DNA of 64,000 nt from Bacteroidota bacterium (GCA_023399295.1 JAEWQF010000014.1:19234-83233), one strand, 5' to 3'. Positions 17,984-27,776 are shown, numbered from the stretch's first letter. The notes: generated by a model not told the origin, from the sequence alone. Program-made: numbers and translations.

Positions 17984-18020
17984 AAAAAGAACCATCTTAA
18001 AATATAAGATGGTTCTTTTT
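17984..18020 (-). terminator. Bidirectional terminator after the CoA-transferase gene
   Basis: A perfect 16-bp inverted repeat, AAAAAGAACCATCTTA and its complement, loop 5 nt. It provides a T-run in both directions. It lies 18 bp beyond the stop of the minus-strand CoA-transferase gene and also faces the tRNA-Pro unit. Confidence 0.88.
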
Positions 18021-18037
18021 GCACAGTGGGATGCCGC

Positions 18038-19531
18038 TCATTTCCTGTACTTCGAGAAGTCAGTGTTCAGCATGCTGCCGGTTTCCTGCAAAGCGTGATG
18101 GAACGCAAAACAGGAGTAGAGATCCTGTGGGATGTGTCCTTTCACACCCAGGTTGAGGTACTCGTGCAACAGCGGACGGTAGTCCGGATGCGCGCACTTG
18201 TTGATGATCTCTTCGGCACGGTTGCGGGGTCCTTTTCCGCGCAGGTCGGCCACCCCATATTCGGATACCATGATCTTCACCGAGTGTTCGTTGTGGTCCT
18301 CGTGTGTCACCTTGGGTACGATGCAGCTGATGGCACCGTTCTTGGCTGTGGAGGGGGTGAGGAAGATGGAGAGGTAGGAGTTGCGGGTGAAGTCGCCCGA
18401 CCCCCCGATGCCGTTCATCATCTTGGTGCCGTTCACATGGGTGGAGTTGACGCTGCCGAAGATGTCCACCTCGATGGCGGTGTTGAGGGCGATGATGCCC
18501 AGACGGCGTGCCAGACCCGGGTTGTTGGAGATCTCCGAAGGACGCAACACCAGCTTGTTCTTGAAGAAAGGCAAGTCGCTGTAGAACTTATCCAGCACCT
18601 CGTTGCTCACCGTGAGCGAACAGCCGCTGGCGAAAGAGATATTTCCCTTCTGCATCATGTCGATCACCGCATCCTGGATCACCTCGGTATAGACCTCAAA
18701 ACGGGGAATATCGGGGTTGTTGCCCATCGATCCCAACACGGCGTTGGCGATGTTGCCCACACCCGACTGGATGGGAAGAAAATGGGGCGGGATGCGTCCG
18801 GCTCTCATCTCGGCCACGAAGAACTCAGCCACGTTGTTGCCAATGCGGGCAGTCACCTCGTCGAGCGGTGCGAAACCGCCTCCATCGCCATCACGCTCCG
18901 TCTCCACCACGAATATCTTCTCCGGGTTCACTTTCACATACTCCAGTCCCACACGGTTCTGCACCTCATAGATGGGTATCTCCCTCCGTTTGGGGGGATC
19001 CTGCAGTTCATACAGGTCATGCATCCCACGCAGCTTGGTGGGCACTTTCCTGTTCAGTTCCACGATCACGATGTCGGCCAACCGACAAATGGTGGGAGTG
19101 ATGCCCACGCCGGTGGTGGGTACGATCTCGCCGCTCTCGGTCACATCGGCTGCTTCTACTATCGCCACGTTGATCTTGCCGAGGAAGCCGTAACGGATCT
19201 CCTGTGCCAGCTGGGAGAGGTGCAGGTCGAAGAAATCGAACTCACCCCTGTTGAGTGCCTCACGCATGTCCTTGTTGGTCTGGTAGGGCGTGCGGAACTT
19301 GATCGCCTTGGCTCTTGCGAGCGCGCCGTCAATGGCGTCGCCGGTGGAGGCACCGGTGAACACACCAATTTTGAAAGGATTCCCTTTCGCATGTTCCATC
19401 TCAGCCCTTTTGGCAATCTCAACCGGCACCACCTTTGGGCAGCCGGCATGCGTAAAACCGCTGAAGCCCACGTTGTCGTCATGTTTGATGAGCGACGCAG
19501 CCTCTTCAGCACGAATAAATTTCAATGCCAT
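18038..19531 (-). CDS. Succinyl-CoA:acetate CoA-transferase (acetyl-CoA hydrolase/transferase family)
   Basis: Moves CoA between acetyl-CoA and a carboxylic acid, most likely succinate, so acetate can be released with conservation of the thioester. The 497 residues from ATG 19531 (MALKFIRAEEAASLIK) match the bacterial SCACT/Cat1-type length; 18 extra in-frame residues upstream look non-coding. Family segments include VFTGASTGDAIDGALARA, GVGNIANAVLG, and EVYTEVIQD with the probable catalytic Glu. In this phylum the enzyme serves fermentative acetate formation or a short-circuited TCA cycle, which fits the TCA and pyruvate dehydrogenase genes nearby. The exact acceptor acid cannot be told from sequence. 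Confidence 0.9.
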   Translation of the reverse strand: MALKFIRAEEAASLIKHDDNVGFSGFTHAGCPKVVPVEIAKRAEMEHAKGNPFKIGVFTGASTGDAIDGALARAKAIKFRTPYQTNKDMREALNRGEFDFFDLHLSQLAQEIRYGFLGKINVAIVEAADVTESGEIVPTTGVGITPTICRLADIVIVELNRKVPTKLRGMHDLYELQDPPKRREIPIYEVQNRVGLEYVKVNPEKIFVVETERDGDGGGFAPLDEVTARIGNNVAEFFVAEMRAGRIPPHFLPIQSGVGNIANAVLGSMGNNPDIPRFEVYTEVIQDAVIDMMQKGNISFASGCSLTVSNEVLDKFYSDLPFFKNKLVLRPSEISNNPGLARRLGIIALNTAIEVDIFGSVNSTHVNGTKMMNGIGGSGDFTRNSYLSIFLTPSTAKNGAISCIVPKVTHEDHNEHSVKIMVSEYGVADLRGKGPRNRAEEIINKCAHPDYRPLLHEYLNLGVKGHIPQDLYSCFAFHHALQETGSMLNTDFSKYRK

Positions 19532-19581
19532 GTCAATTGTTGGTTTTAATATGTTTTGGTTTGTGGTTCCAGGGGATGCAA

Positions 19582-20067
19582 TCAATATTTTCGCAGCATG
19601 ATCTCACCATAAATCAGTCCTCGCTTCAGTGCTTCCTCTCCCCCCTCCCGGGTTAGTTCGGCCACCACTGGATGGAGCGAACGTCCGGTGTCACTCTCTT
19701 TCTCCTGATCCATGCTGAGGTAGCCGGAGGAGAGGTCCTGTGCAAACGACTCATCCGCATCGTACACAAAAATTGAGCCTTTCAGTGAGGAAGCTCCTTC
19801 AAAATCAGTGACCAGATCGAGCGACGAACGGAATTCGGGACGTCGACTAGTCTGTGTAAGAGGCTTTGGTGCAGGAGGCGGGAGGTCTGTTCTCTTAGGC
19901 AGGGGTATTTGACCCAACCATGGCTCATCCTCCTCCTCAGCGTATGGAGGGTTGAAACCGCCCTCACTCTGCTGCTGTATATTTTTCTTTTTCCTGGATT
20001 CATTAAAAAAACCCAATATCGCAAAAAATAGAAGAAGGATAAAATAAAAGATATCGCCGAACTCCAT
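19582..20067 (-). CDS. Hypothetical single-pass membrane protein
   Basis: A 161-residue protein read from ATG 20067 (MEFGDIFYFILLLFFAILGFF), which gives one N-terminal membrane helix; a GTG-like extension to 20094 is less likely. The rest is hydrophilic with a Pro-rich stretch near residues 48-65 and an acidic, Ser-rich middle. Similar small anchored proteins occur beside CoA-transferase genes in this phylum, but I do not recognise a domain. It lies 50 bp upstream of the CoA-transferase gene on the same strand and may be co-transcribed. Confidence 0.65.
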   Translation of the reverse strand: MEFGDIFYFILLLFFAILGFFNESRKKKNIQQQSEGGFNPPYAEEEDEPWLGQIPLPKRTDLPPPAPKPLTQTSRRPEFRSSLDLVTDFEGASSLKGSIFVYDADESFAQDLSSGYLSMDQEKESDTGRSLHPVVAELTREGGEEALKRGLIYGEIMLRKY

Positions 20068-20139
20068 AATTTGATTAATTTTGCAACCAGACAAAAATAG
20101 GCATTTTTTGTGAATAGTAGGGTATATGGGTCACAAATT

Positions 20140-20169
20140 ATCGGGAGCAACTTCACAGTCACTCCCGAT
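20140..20169. repeat. Inverted repeat in the divergent miaB upstream region
   Basis: ATCGGGAG (20140-20147) and CTCCCGAT (20162-20169) form a perfect 8-bp stem with a 14-nt loop and no T-run on either side. A second, smaller one (TTGGAA / TTCCAA, 20228-20245) follows. The role is unknown; either could be a regulatory site for miaB or the divergent gene. Confidence 0.4.
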
Positions 20170-20304
20170 CATTTAACCAAAACCTTAACTATGAAAAAAT
20201 TTTATTTTTCCTGGCAAATATACGTTATTGGAAAACGAATTCCAAGTTTTTGACCGGATAAATGCAGTTTTTAACTTTTCCCCTTGGGATGAATCACAGT
20301 GAGA

Positions 20305-21666
20305 ATGAATAAAATAATGGGTGAAGACAAGCACAACGACAAGAAATTATACATTGAAACGTACGGATGTCAGATGAACGTTGCCGACACCGAAGTGGTG
20401 GCATCCATCATGGAGATGGACGGCTACACCCTGACAAACAACGACCGGGATGCCGATGCCATCTTCGTAAATACCTGTTCCATCCGTGAGAATGCAGAAC
20501 AGAAAGTGATTCAGCGACTGGATTACTTTCAGTCGTTGAAGCGCAAACGAAAAGAGAAATTGATCATTGGCGTGCTGGGCTGCATGGCCGAGCGGGCCAA
20601 GTCGGAGCTGATCGACAAGCACCATGCCGACCTGGTTGTCGGTCCCGATGCCTACCTCGACCTGCCCAACCTGGTGGGAGCGGCCGAACAGGGTGAAAAA
20701 GCGATGAACATCGAGCTGTCGAAGAGCGAGACCTACAAGGATGTGATCCCCCTCAAGATGGAAGGCAACAACATCTCCGGATACATCTCCATCATGCGGG
20801 GATGTGACAAGTTCTGCACCTACTGCATAGTGCCCTTTACCCGTGGCAGGGAGCGCAGCCGTGAACCGGAGAGCATCCTCAATGAGCTACGGGTGATGCA
20901 GCAAAAGGGATTCAGGGAGGTGATCCTGTTGGGACAGAACGTCAACTCCTACCGTTATAAAAATGGAGAGGCTGGCGTCGACTTCCACGAACTGCTCGCC
21001 CTGGTAGCTGAAACAGCTCCTGAGATGCGCATCCGTTTCACCACCTCCCATCCCTGGGACATGAATGATGCCACCCTCGAGACCATCGCACGCTATCCCA
21101 ACCTCTGCAACTACATCCATCTGCCGGTACAGTCGGGCAGCTCGCGCATGATGAAGCTGATGAACCGGCGCTACAACCGGGAGTGGTACATGGAACGGAT
21201 AGCGGCAATCAAACGGATCATCCCCGACTGTGGCCTGTCGACCGACATCATGTGCGGTTTTCACACCGAGACGGAGGAGGATCATCAGGAGACCCTCTCG
21301 TTGATGCGTGAGGTGGGATTCGACGCTGCATTCATGTTCAAGTACTCGGAGCGCCCCGGCACCTATGCAGCAAAGAAGCTGGAAGACAACGTACCGGAGG
21401 AGGTAAAGAACCGGAGATTGCAGGAGATCATCGACCTGCAGCTGGAGTTGTCGCGTGAGAGCAACGAGCGTGACATGGGCAAGGTGTTTGAGGTGTTGGT
21501 GGAAGGCTTCTCGAAGCGTTCACGCGAGCAACTCTTCGGCAGGAATGAACAAAACAAGGTGGTGATTTTCGACAAACAACAACACCGCATCGGTGAATTT
21601 GTGCAGGTGCGTGTCACCGGCTTCACATCAGCCACATTGCTGGGTGAACCGTTTGTTTCAGCATAA
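20305..21666 (+). CDS. miaB: tRNA-2-methylthio-N6-dimethylallyladenosine synthase MiaB
   Basis: Radical-SAM methylthiotransferase that adds a methylthio group to i6A37 of tRNAs reading UNN codons. From ATG 20305 it has 453 residues. The N-terminal UPF0004 domain shows the cluster cysteines in TYGCQMNVAD, NTCSIRENAE and LGCMAERA. The radical-SAM motif is CDKFCTYC near residue 170. A TRAM RNA-binding domain ends the protein. A GTG six bases upstream is in frame but adds nothing. It is a single gene. Confidence 0.95.
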   Translation: MNKIMGEDKHNDKKLYIETYGCQMNVADTEVVASIMEMDGYTLTNNDRDADAIFVNTCSIRENAEQKVIQRLDYFQSLKRKRKEKLIIGVLGCMAERAKSELIDKHHADLVVGPDAYLDLPNLVGAAEQGEKAMNIELSKSETYKDVIPLKMEGNNISGYISIMRGCDKFCTYCIVPFTRGRERSREPESILNELRVMQQKGFREVILLGQNVNSYRYKNGEAGVDFHELLALVAETAPEMRIRFTTSHPWDMNDATLETIARYPNLCNYIHLPVQSGSSRMMKLMNRRYNREWYMERIAAIKRIIPDCGLSTDIMCGFHTETEEDHQETLSLMREVGFDAAFMFKYSERPGTYAAKKLEDNVPEEVKNRRLQEIIDLQLELSRESNERDMGKVFEVLVEGFSKRSREQLFGRNEQNKVVIFDKQQHRIGEFVQVRVTGFTSATLLGEPFVSA

Positions 21667-21835
21667 TCATTCTCAGATAATCACCACCCGGAGCAAACAT
21701 TTTTGTTCCCTGTCTGTTTATTTGATAGATTGATCGCTTACCGGCTATTGCGCTGCAGAGAGAGATCAAACAGCGAAGAGCCTGTGATGCGTGACACAGG
21801 AAACAGTAACTACAAACTATTAAACACAACCAATT

Positions 21836-22078
21836 ATGAATTCAGAATCTAAATTATTATTGGGATTGGGTATTGGAGTGGCACTGGGTGCTGCCATCGG
21901 TTACATCATGGGTACTGACCGCAAGGAGGAGTGGTTGGAGCAGGCCAATGAATTGGCCGACAAGGTAAAGGCCAATGTGAAATCAGCCATCTATAAAGGA
22001 AAGAGCGAGGTACATGATCTCAAGGAAGACATCGATGACATCGCCGACATCGCCAAGAAAGAGCTGGCCAAACAATAA
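21836..22078 (+). CDS. YtxH-domain small envelope protein
   Basis: An 80-residue protein with a glycine-rich N-terminal membrane helix (LLLGLGIGVALGAAIGYIMG, about residues 7-26) and an amphipathic charged C-terminal helix rich in Lys, Glu and Asp. This matches the YtxH family, small stress-associated proteins. It begins a three-gene run with a holin-like YqjE-family gene 25 bp downstream and a further small gene overlapping that, the usual partners of YtxH in Bacteroidota. Confidence 0.82.
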   Translation: MNSESKLLLGLGIGVALGAAIGYIMGTDRKEEWLEQANELADKVKANVKSAIYKGKSEVHDLKEDIDDIADIAKKELAKQ

Positions 22079-22103
22079 CTGACACGCTTAACATGCCGAA
22101 CCG

Positions 22104-22481
22104 ATGGAAGAGAAAAAAGTAAGTACGTTGTTTGAGGAGATGCGTGATGATGTATCGAAATACATCACCAGCACGCTCGAACTCGGAAAACTGGAGGTGT
22201 TTGAAAAAGTAAGCCTGGGCTCCTCGGCGATCACCTATGGATTGATACTGGGTGGTGTGTCACTCTTTGTCCTGTTGTTCCTATTTGTCACGGTAGCCCT
22301 CTTTCTGGGCGACCTGCTACAGAACCAGTGGGCCGGTTTCGGTATTGTGACCGCTTTTGCCCTGCTGGTGCTGCTGGTGATGTTACTTGTTGGAAAGCCT
22401 TTCAAGAAAAAGATGACCAACAAGGTGATACGCTTCCTGATGGCGAGCGATGAGTCGGATAAATCAAAGCACAACCTATGA
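22104..22481 (+). CDS. YqjE / phage-holin-family membrane protein
   Basis: 125 residues with two strong membrane helices (about 38-65 and 72-97) after a charged amphipathic N-terminus, the pattern of the YqjE family, also labelled putative actinobacterial holin superfamily III. The name holin is historical and there is no phage context here. It overlaps the next gene by 4 bp (ATGA), so translation is coupled. It probably belongs to an envelope-stress or osmotic module with the YtxH protein. Confidence 0.8.
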   Translation: MEEKKVSTLFEEMRDDVSKYITSTLELGKLEVFEKVSLGSSAITYGLILGGVSLFVLLFLFVTVALFLGDLLQNQWAGFGIVTAFALLVLLVMLLVGKPFKKKMTNKVIRFLMASDESDKSKHNL

Positions 22482-22861
22482 GCACGTACAAACTCACACC
22501 ACTGGAAGAACTGAGACTGGCGAAAAAGAGAGAGAGGGAGGAGCGCAGCATCGCCAGCCAGCGTCTCTCCTACCAGTTGCAATATCTGAGTGACAATTGG
22601 GGAACATTGCTGACAAAGGGTCTCACCTCGTCAATGAGGTCTAAATTTGCGGAGACAATGGACAATTTCACCAACGGCAGTTCATACCCGGTCACACCCT
22701 TCGTGACTCGAAGGAGAAGTCCATGGGTGAACCTGTTATTATCGAATCTGCCGCTATTGAGCTCCGTCACCTGGAAGCTGACAAAACCGGCAATCATCGC
22801 CTTTGCACTCAAACAGGGCACTTCATTGCTGTTCGGTAGACGAAGGAACAAAATCAAATAG
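22478..22861 (+). CDS. Hypothetical protein, third gene of the YtxH-YqjE operon
   Basis: 127 residues starting with a highly charged segment (LRLAKKREREERS) and with a hydrophobic stretch near residues 85-115 that may associate with the membrane. The position corresponds to YqjK in the enterobacterial elaB-yqjD-yqjE-yqjK cluster, but I see no firm similarity. The start overlaps the preceding stop, and its own stop overlaps the convergent spoT stop by 8 bp. Confidence 0.65.
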   Translation: MSTYKLTPLEELRLAKKREREERSIASQRLSYQLQYLSDNWGTLLTKGLTSSMRSKFAETMDNFTNGSSYPVTPFVTRRRSPWVNLLLSNLPLLSSVTWKLTKPAIIAFALKQGTSLLFGRRRNKIK

Positions 22862-25145
22862 TGGAACGGTGGACGGTGCTCACACCGTCCACTTTTGCAA
22901 TCTTGGCACAGAGCTGGTTCACCTCCTCGGCACTATGCACATGTACATAGAAGACACCTTCGAAGATACCATCCTTCGACGCCACATTCACACTCTGTAT
23001 ATTGACCACCACATCCTCAGCCAGCTTGGCCAGGATGTTCCCCAGAATACCCACCCGATCGAAGCCGGTGAAGGTGATGGATGCCAGGAAGGAGTACTGT
23101 CGGTAATCACCCCACTCCACGGCGATGATGCGGTCACCGTAGCTGGCCTTGATTTTGAGTCCTGTCTGGCAGGAACGTTTGTGCACCTCCACCTCTTCCT
23201 TTTCGGTCACATACCCAAACACATCGTCGCCCGGCAACGGATTGCAACAGGAATAGACAATGAAATTCTTGCGGAAGTGCTGCTCCGTGAGTCGGTAAAC
23301 CACCTTGCGGTCGATCTTCATTTGTCTGGATTCCGGAGCGACCTGTAACGCTGCATCCTCCCCTTCGCTCAGGTTTACCCTGCTAGGCTCCTGTGGCGAT
23401 TTCTTAATCGCATTCATTGCCTGCTTCACGTAACGCACAAACAGGTTATCCTGTTTCTCCGGTGCCGGTTTCAGCTTCGTGAAGGTCTCCTTCTGAATCG
23501 GAAGTATCACCTCGCTGTTGCCGATCATGTAGAATAGATCCTCCTTGTTGTCCGCCTTGTAGGAATGAAGAATCTTGTTGAAGAGCGTGTTGTCGATTGG
23601 CTCGTTGTCAAACAGTTCATCCAGCATGTTTTTACCCTTCTCGGCTACACGTCGTCGCTGGCGACGCAGTGATGCTTCAATCTTGGTACGTGCCTTGGCC
23701 GTGGTGACAAAACTGAGCCATTCCGGCTGGGGGTTTACCGATTGGGAGGTGAGGATCTCTACCTGATCACCACTGCGCAACTTCTGACTGAGTGGCACCA
23801 GTGTGTGGTTCACCTTTGCACCCAGACAGTGGTCTCCAATACGGGTGTGGATGATATAGGCGAAGTCGAGCGCGGTGGCACCCTGTGGCAGTGTTTTGAT
23901 CTCTCCTTTGGGTGTAAATACGAATATCTCCGACGAGAAGAGATTCATCTTCACCGTGTCGAGGAAATCGATCGCGTTGGGGTTGGGGTTGGAGAGAATC
24001 TCCTGGATGGTCTTGAGCCACTTCTCCAATTCGTTGTCCTCCTCAATACGGTTCTCCTTGTACTTCCAATGTGCTGCAAACCCCTTCTCGGCAATGTCAT
24101 CCATGCGACGGCTACGAATCTGTATCTCAATCCATTTGCCATCCGGACCCATCACGGTGAGGTGCAGTGCCTGATAGCCGTTGGCCTTGGGATGACTCAC
24201 CCAGTCGCGGATCCGGTCGGGACGCAACTTGTAGATATCGGTGATGGCTGAGTAGATGTCCCAACACTGTTTCTTTTCATCCATCCCGGGATGTACCTCA
24301 AAGATGATCCGCACGGCAAACAGGTCATACACCTCGTTAAAGCCGATTCCCTTGCTCTGCATCTTGTTCCAGATGGAGTAAACCGACTTCACACGGGCAC
24401 GCATCTCATACTGGATACCCATCCTGTCGAGTGCCGGTATTACGGGTACGGAAAAATGCTCATAAATCTTGTCCCGCTCCGGAGCACTCTCCGCAATTTT
24501 TGCTATCAGATCGGCATACACCTCCGGATGCTCATACTGAAAACAGAGTTCTTCCAGCTCCGTTTTGATGGCAAAGAGACCCAGACGATGTGCCAGAGGA
24601 GCATAGATATAGAGTGTCTCACCGGTGATCTTGAACTGCTTGGTGGGACTCATCGAGGAGAGGGTGCGCATGTTGTGCAGACGGTCAGCGATTTTGATCA
24701 GAATCACACGGATGTCATCCGACATGGTGAGCAACAGCTTGCGGAAGTTCTCCGCCTGCGCCGACACATTCTCGCCAAACATACCATGCGATATCTTGGT
24801 GAGTCCATCCACAATCATTGCAATCTTTTCACCAAAGAGGGCATTGATATCCTCAATCGTATAGTCAGTGTCTTCCACCACATCGTGCAACAAGGATGCA
24901 GAGATGGAGGTGGATCCCAGCCCCATCTCCTTCGAGACAATGCGTGCGACGGCCAGCGGGTGCATGATATAGGGCTCACCCGAACGGCGGCGCGCACCCT
25001 TGTGTGCCTCCTTCGCCATATTGTATGCACGGGTGATGACATCCACCTTCCGCCGGTGATTCGAATTGAGATAATCTTCCAGGAGTTGCTGAAATTCTGC
25101 TTCGATCACCTGCTCTTCCACCATCATTTTATCTTCGTCACTCAT
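22854..25145 (-). CDS. spoT: Bifunctional (p)ppGpp synthetase/hydrolase, Rel/SpoT family
   Basis: Controls the stringent response by making and degrading (p)ppGpp. From ATG 25145 it has 763 residues. The hydrolase HD domain shows HDVVEDTD near residue 87, a signature of an active hydrolase. The synthetase domain carries VSHPKANGYQALH. The TGS domain starts around EIFVFTPKGEIKTLP and an ACT domain ends the protein. The presence of both active sites supports a long bifunctional Rel. An in-frame ATG at 25160 adds five residues and cannot be excluded. The 3' end overlaps the convergent gene by 8 bp. Confidence 0.94.
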   Translation of the reverse strand: MSDEDKMMVEEQVIEAEFQQLLEDYLNSNHRRKVDVITRAYNMAKEAHKGARRRSGEPYIMHPLAVARIVSKEMGLGSTSISASLLHDVVEDTDYTIEDINALFGEKIAMIVDGLTKISHGMFGENVSAQAENFRKLLLTMSDDIRVILIKIADRLHNMRTLSSMSPTKQFKITGETLYIYAPLAHRLGLFAIKTELEELCFQYEHPEVYADLIAKIAESAPERDKIYEHFSVPVIPALDRMGIQYEMRARVKSVYSIWNKMQSKGIGFNEVYDLFAVRIIFEVHPGMDEKKQCWDIYSAITDIYKLRPDRIRDWVSHPKANGYQALHLTVMGPDGKWIEIQIRSRRMDDIAEKGFAAHWKYKENRIEEDNELEKWLKTIQEILSNPNPNAIDFLDTVKMNLFSSEIFVFTPKGEIKTLPQGATALDFAYIIHTRIGDHCLGAKVNHTLVPLSQKLRSGDQVEILTSQSVNPQPEWLSFVTTAKARTKIEASLRRQRRRVAEKGKNMLDELFDNEPIDNTLFNKILHSYKADNKEDLFYMIGNSEVILPIQKETFTKLKPAPEKQDNLFVRYVKQAMNAIKKSPQEPSRVNLSEGEDAALQVAPESRQMKIDRKVVYRLTEQHFRKNFIVYSCCNPLPGDDVFGYVTEKEEVEVHKRSCQTGLKIKASYGDRIIAVEWGDYRQYSFLASITFTGFDRVGILGNILAKLAEDVVVNIQSVNVASKDGIFEGVFYVHVHSAEEVNQLCAKIAKVDGVSTVHRSTI

Positions 25146-25269
25146 ACCCACTAACTCCACTTTGGCGAGAACCGTTTAAACACAAACGAAATTACAAATA
25201 AAATCGAGAGAAAAGAGCAATTGATCCCATTTTTCACACTTCAGTTGCTCTATTTGAACAAAAAGTGCC

Positions 25270-25277
25270 TACCTTTG
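25270..25277 (+). promoter_or_regulatory. -7 box of the thiamine-uptake operon
   Basis: TACCTTTG matches TAnnTTTG and lies 11 bp before the start of the TPP riboswitch, so the transcript would begin at or just before the aptamer. The -33 box is weak (TTG at 25245-25247, 22-nt spacing). Confidence 0.65.
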
Positions 25278-25287
25278 TTTCATCGAA

Positions 25288-25366
25288 CAACAGGGGTGCC
25301 CTTCATACGGGCTGAGATCATACCCATATCACCTGATCCGGATAATGCCGGCGGAGGGAAAGAAAA
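25288..25366 (+). promoter_or_regulatory. TPP (THI-box) riboswitch
   Basis: The conserved thiamine pyrophosphate aptamer segments are present in order: GGGGTGCCC, GGGCTGAGATCATACCC, ATCACCTGATC, then CCGGATAATGCCGGCGGAGGGA. This is close to the consensus at every conserved position. It precedes a TonB receptor and PnuT. A terminator-type expression platform is not obvious in the 120 nt before the start codon, so control may be by translation initiation; folding is needed to decide. TPP binding is expected to reduce expression. Confidence 0.96.
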
Positions 25367-25485
25367 CAGCACACATCACGGTGGCTCTTTCACGGTATAC
25401 ATCTTTCAAAAATCCCCTTTTTTATTTCACTCACAACCGATGAACAAGGCATTGCGCTTTGTCCATCCCTAAAAAAACAGGTAAA

Positions 25486-27729
25486 ATGAAAAAGGTTTTC
25501 TTTTCTTTTCTGCTGATACTCATCTCAGCAACAACATTTCAAGCAGGGGCACAGGCTGATGCCGCGCCCGGCGATACGATCAACCACATCAGGCTGGAGG
25601 AGGTAATCGTCTCCGGAACACGCGCCGGTTCACAGACACCGGTCACCTACAGCAACCTCACCGCTGCAGACATCCAGAGGGAGCATGCTGCGCGCAACAT
25701 CCCCTCCATTTTACAATCCACCCCTTCACTCGTTGCCTTCACCGAAGACGGACTGGGTGTGGGCAACACCTATTTTCGGATCCGCGGCACCGATGCCACA
25801 CGCATCAATGTGACACTCAACGGCATGCCGCTCAACAACCCGGAGAGCCAGGAGGTCTACTGGGTGAACCTGCCCGACCTGGCCAACACATTGCAGAGCA
25901 TCCAGATTCAACGTGGTGTGGGCACCTCCACCAATGGCTCGGGTGCTTTCGGTGCCAGCATCTCACTCAGGACGGCAGGGGCACGATCCGAAGCATACGG
26001 AGAGGCGTCCACCGCCGTAGGCAGCTACGGCACCTTTTCCTCATCGATTGCCGCAGGCACCGGGATCAGTGAGAAGGGGTTCTCGTTCGATGCACGCTTA
26101 TCGCGTGTGTTGGGAGAAGGATATGTGCGCAACGGCACGGTGAACCACACCAACTTCTATGGCGTGCTATCCCATTTCATTGAGCACCAACTAATCCGTC
26201 TCAGTTACCTGAAGGGGGTCCAGCATACGGGCATCACCTGGGAGGGGGTCTCGGATGAGCAGATGCGTGACCCGGTGTATGGGCGGCGCTACAATCCTGC
26301 AGGCGAGTACTACGATGATGCGGGTAACCGTCTGTACTACGACAACGAGACCGACAACTACTATTCCGACATCCTGCAGCTCACCCTCACACGGGAGCTG
26401 AGCCGCTCCCTCTCGCTCAACGCGGGCGTGAGCTACAACCACGGCTACGGTTACTACGAGAACTACCGGCACAACCGCAAATATTCCGATTTCGGTCTGA
26501 AGCCGCAGACCCTCGAGGGAGTCACCTACAGTCGTACCGACTTTATCCGTCGCAAGCTGATGGAAAACGACTTCTATGTGGCCAGCCTGGGCATCGAAAA
26601 AGTGAATGATGCGCTGAAGCTCAATTTCGGCGGGCTGTACAGCTACTATGACGGCGATCACTTCGGTCGTCTGCCCTGGGTAAAACACAATCAGCAGATC
26701 CCGGAGCAGCATGAATGGTATCGCAATGTGGGACGCAAGACGGAATCAAGTATCTACGCCAAGGCGGAATATCAGGTCAATGAGCGGCTCTCCCTCTTCG
26801 GCGACCTGCAGTACCGGCATGTGGGTTACCGCTTCAGTGGCATGGACGACGACCTGCTGGAGCTTGCCGGCGATTTTAATTATGATTTCTTCAACCCCAA
26901 AGCCGGTCTGTTCTACCAGCTGAACCAGTCAAGCAATCTCTATGCCTCGGTAGCGGTTGGACAACGGGAGCCGTTGCGTGCCGACCTGAAAGATGGCATC
27001 AAAGGGGAAGCGGTCAATCCCATCCAACCGGAGCAGATGATCGACTATGAGCTGGGCTACCGCTTTCGCAGCAACGGCACCAGGCTGGGTGTAAACCTTT
27101 ATTACATGGATTACCACAACCAGATGGTACAGACTGGCAAACTGACCGATATTGGGTACAAACTGATGGAGAATGTGAAGGAGAGCTACCGTACCGGTAT
27201 CGAGATGGAGGCTTCCATTCCGCTCTGGAGTGAGAAGCTGCGGCTGGATGCCAACGCCACACTCAGCCGCAACAGGATACGCAATTACACCGCTTACTTC
27301 GACCAGTATGACACCCCCGACAACTACGAGTGGGTGGGGCAGATCAGCAGGGATTGGGGTTCCACACAAATCTCCTTCTCTCCCGATCTGGTGAGCGCTG
27401 TGGGACTCACCTGGCAACCGGCATCCCTTTTCTATCTGAATCTGTTGGGCAAATATGTAAGCAAACAGTATCTTGACAACACCTCCGATGAGGCCAAGTC
27501 GATCGATGGCTACTTCGTGGGCAACCTATCCGCAGGTTATACCTTCCCGAAGAGCCGCCTGGGGGTGATCAACCTGCAGCTCTTTGTGAACAACCTGTTC
27601 AACAGGCAGTACGTGGCCAACGGTTGGGCCGCCACCGACACCTTTGCCGACGGCAGCAGCATCCACTGGATCGGCTACTACCCGCAGGCTACGCGCAACA
27701 TCATGGGGCGCCTCTCAATTTCATTTTAA
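25486..27729 (+). CDS. TonB-dependent outer-membrane receptor, probable thiamine transporter
   Basis: A 747-residue receptor. The ATG at 25486 gives a signal peptide (MKKVFFSFLLILISATTFQAGAQA), followed by a TonB-box-like stretch, the plug domain (YSNLTAADIQ...RIRGTDATRINVTLNGMPLNNPESQEVYW) and a 22-strand barrel ending in the aromatic residue of LSISF. Sequence alone does not give the substrate, but the TPP riboswitch upstream and PnuT downstream point to thiamine or a derivative, as known for the OMthi-PnuT systems of Bacteroides. It is probably transcribed with pnuT across a 194-bp gap that contains a long inverted repeat. Confidence 0.93.
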   Translation: MKKVFFSFLLILISATTFQAGAQADAAPGDTINHIRLEEVIVSGTRAGSQTPVTYSNLTAADIQREHAARNIPSILQSTPSLVAFTEDGLGVGNTYFRIRGTDATRINVTLNGMPLNNPESQEVYWVNLPDLANTLQSIQIQRGVGTSTNGSGAFGASISLRTAGARSEAYGEASTAVGSYGTFSSSIAAGTGISEKGFSFDARLSRVLGEGYVRNGTVNHTNFYGVLSHFIEHQLIRLSYLKGVQHTGITWEGVSDEQMRDPVYGRRYNPAGEYYDDAGNRLYYDNETDNYYSDILQLTLTRELSRSLSLNAGVSYNHGYGYYENYRHNRKYSDFGLKPQTLEGVTYSRTDFIRRKLMENDFYVASLGIEKVNDALKLNFGGLYSYYDGDHFGRLPWVKHNQQIPEQHEWYRNVGRKTESSIYAKAEYQVNERLSLFGDLQYRHVGYRFSGMDDDLLELAGDFNYDFFNPKAGLFYQLNQSSNLYASVAVGQREPLRADLKDGIKGEAVNPIQPEQMIDYELGYRFRSNGTRLGVNLYYMDYHNQMVQTGKLTDIGYKLMENVKESYRTGIEMEASIPLWSEKLRLDANATLSRNRIRNYTAYFDQYDTPDNYEWVGQISRDWGSTQISFSPDLVSAVGLTWQPASLFYLNLLGKYVSKQYLDNTSDEAKSIDGYFVGNLSAGYTFPKSRLGVINLQLFVNNLFNRQYVANGWAATDTFADGSSIHWIGYYPQATRNIMGRLSISF

Positions 27730-27776
27730 ATCAATCATGATCCAGCAATTTATAACTCATTGGCATCTACTCTTCG

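Noticed and set aside
18026..19549. 507-codon open frame on the plus strand opposite the CoA-transferase gene
   Set aside because: The minus-strand frame has clear family motifs throughout; the plus-strand product has none and starts inside a terminator region.
20191..20253. Short ORF beginning MKKFYFSW upstream of miaB
   Set aside because: Only about 20 codons, no family, and no conserved feature apart from the inverted repeat it overlaps.
22104..22481. Prophage, suggested by the holin-family name
   Set aside because: No other phage gene is present; YqjE-type proteins are ordinary chromosomal membrane proteins found with YtxH.
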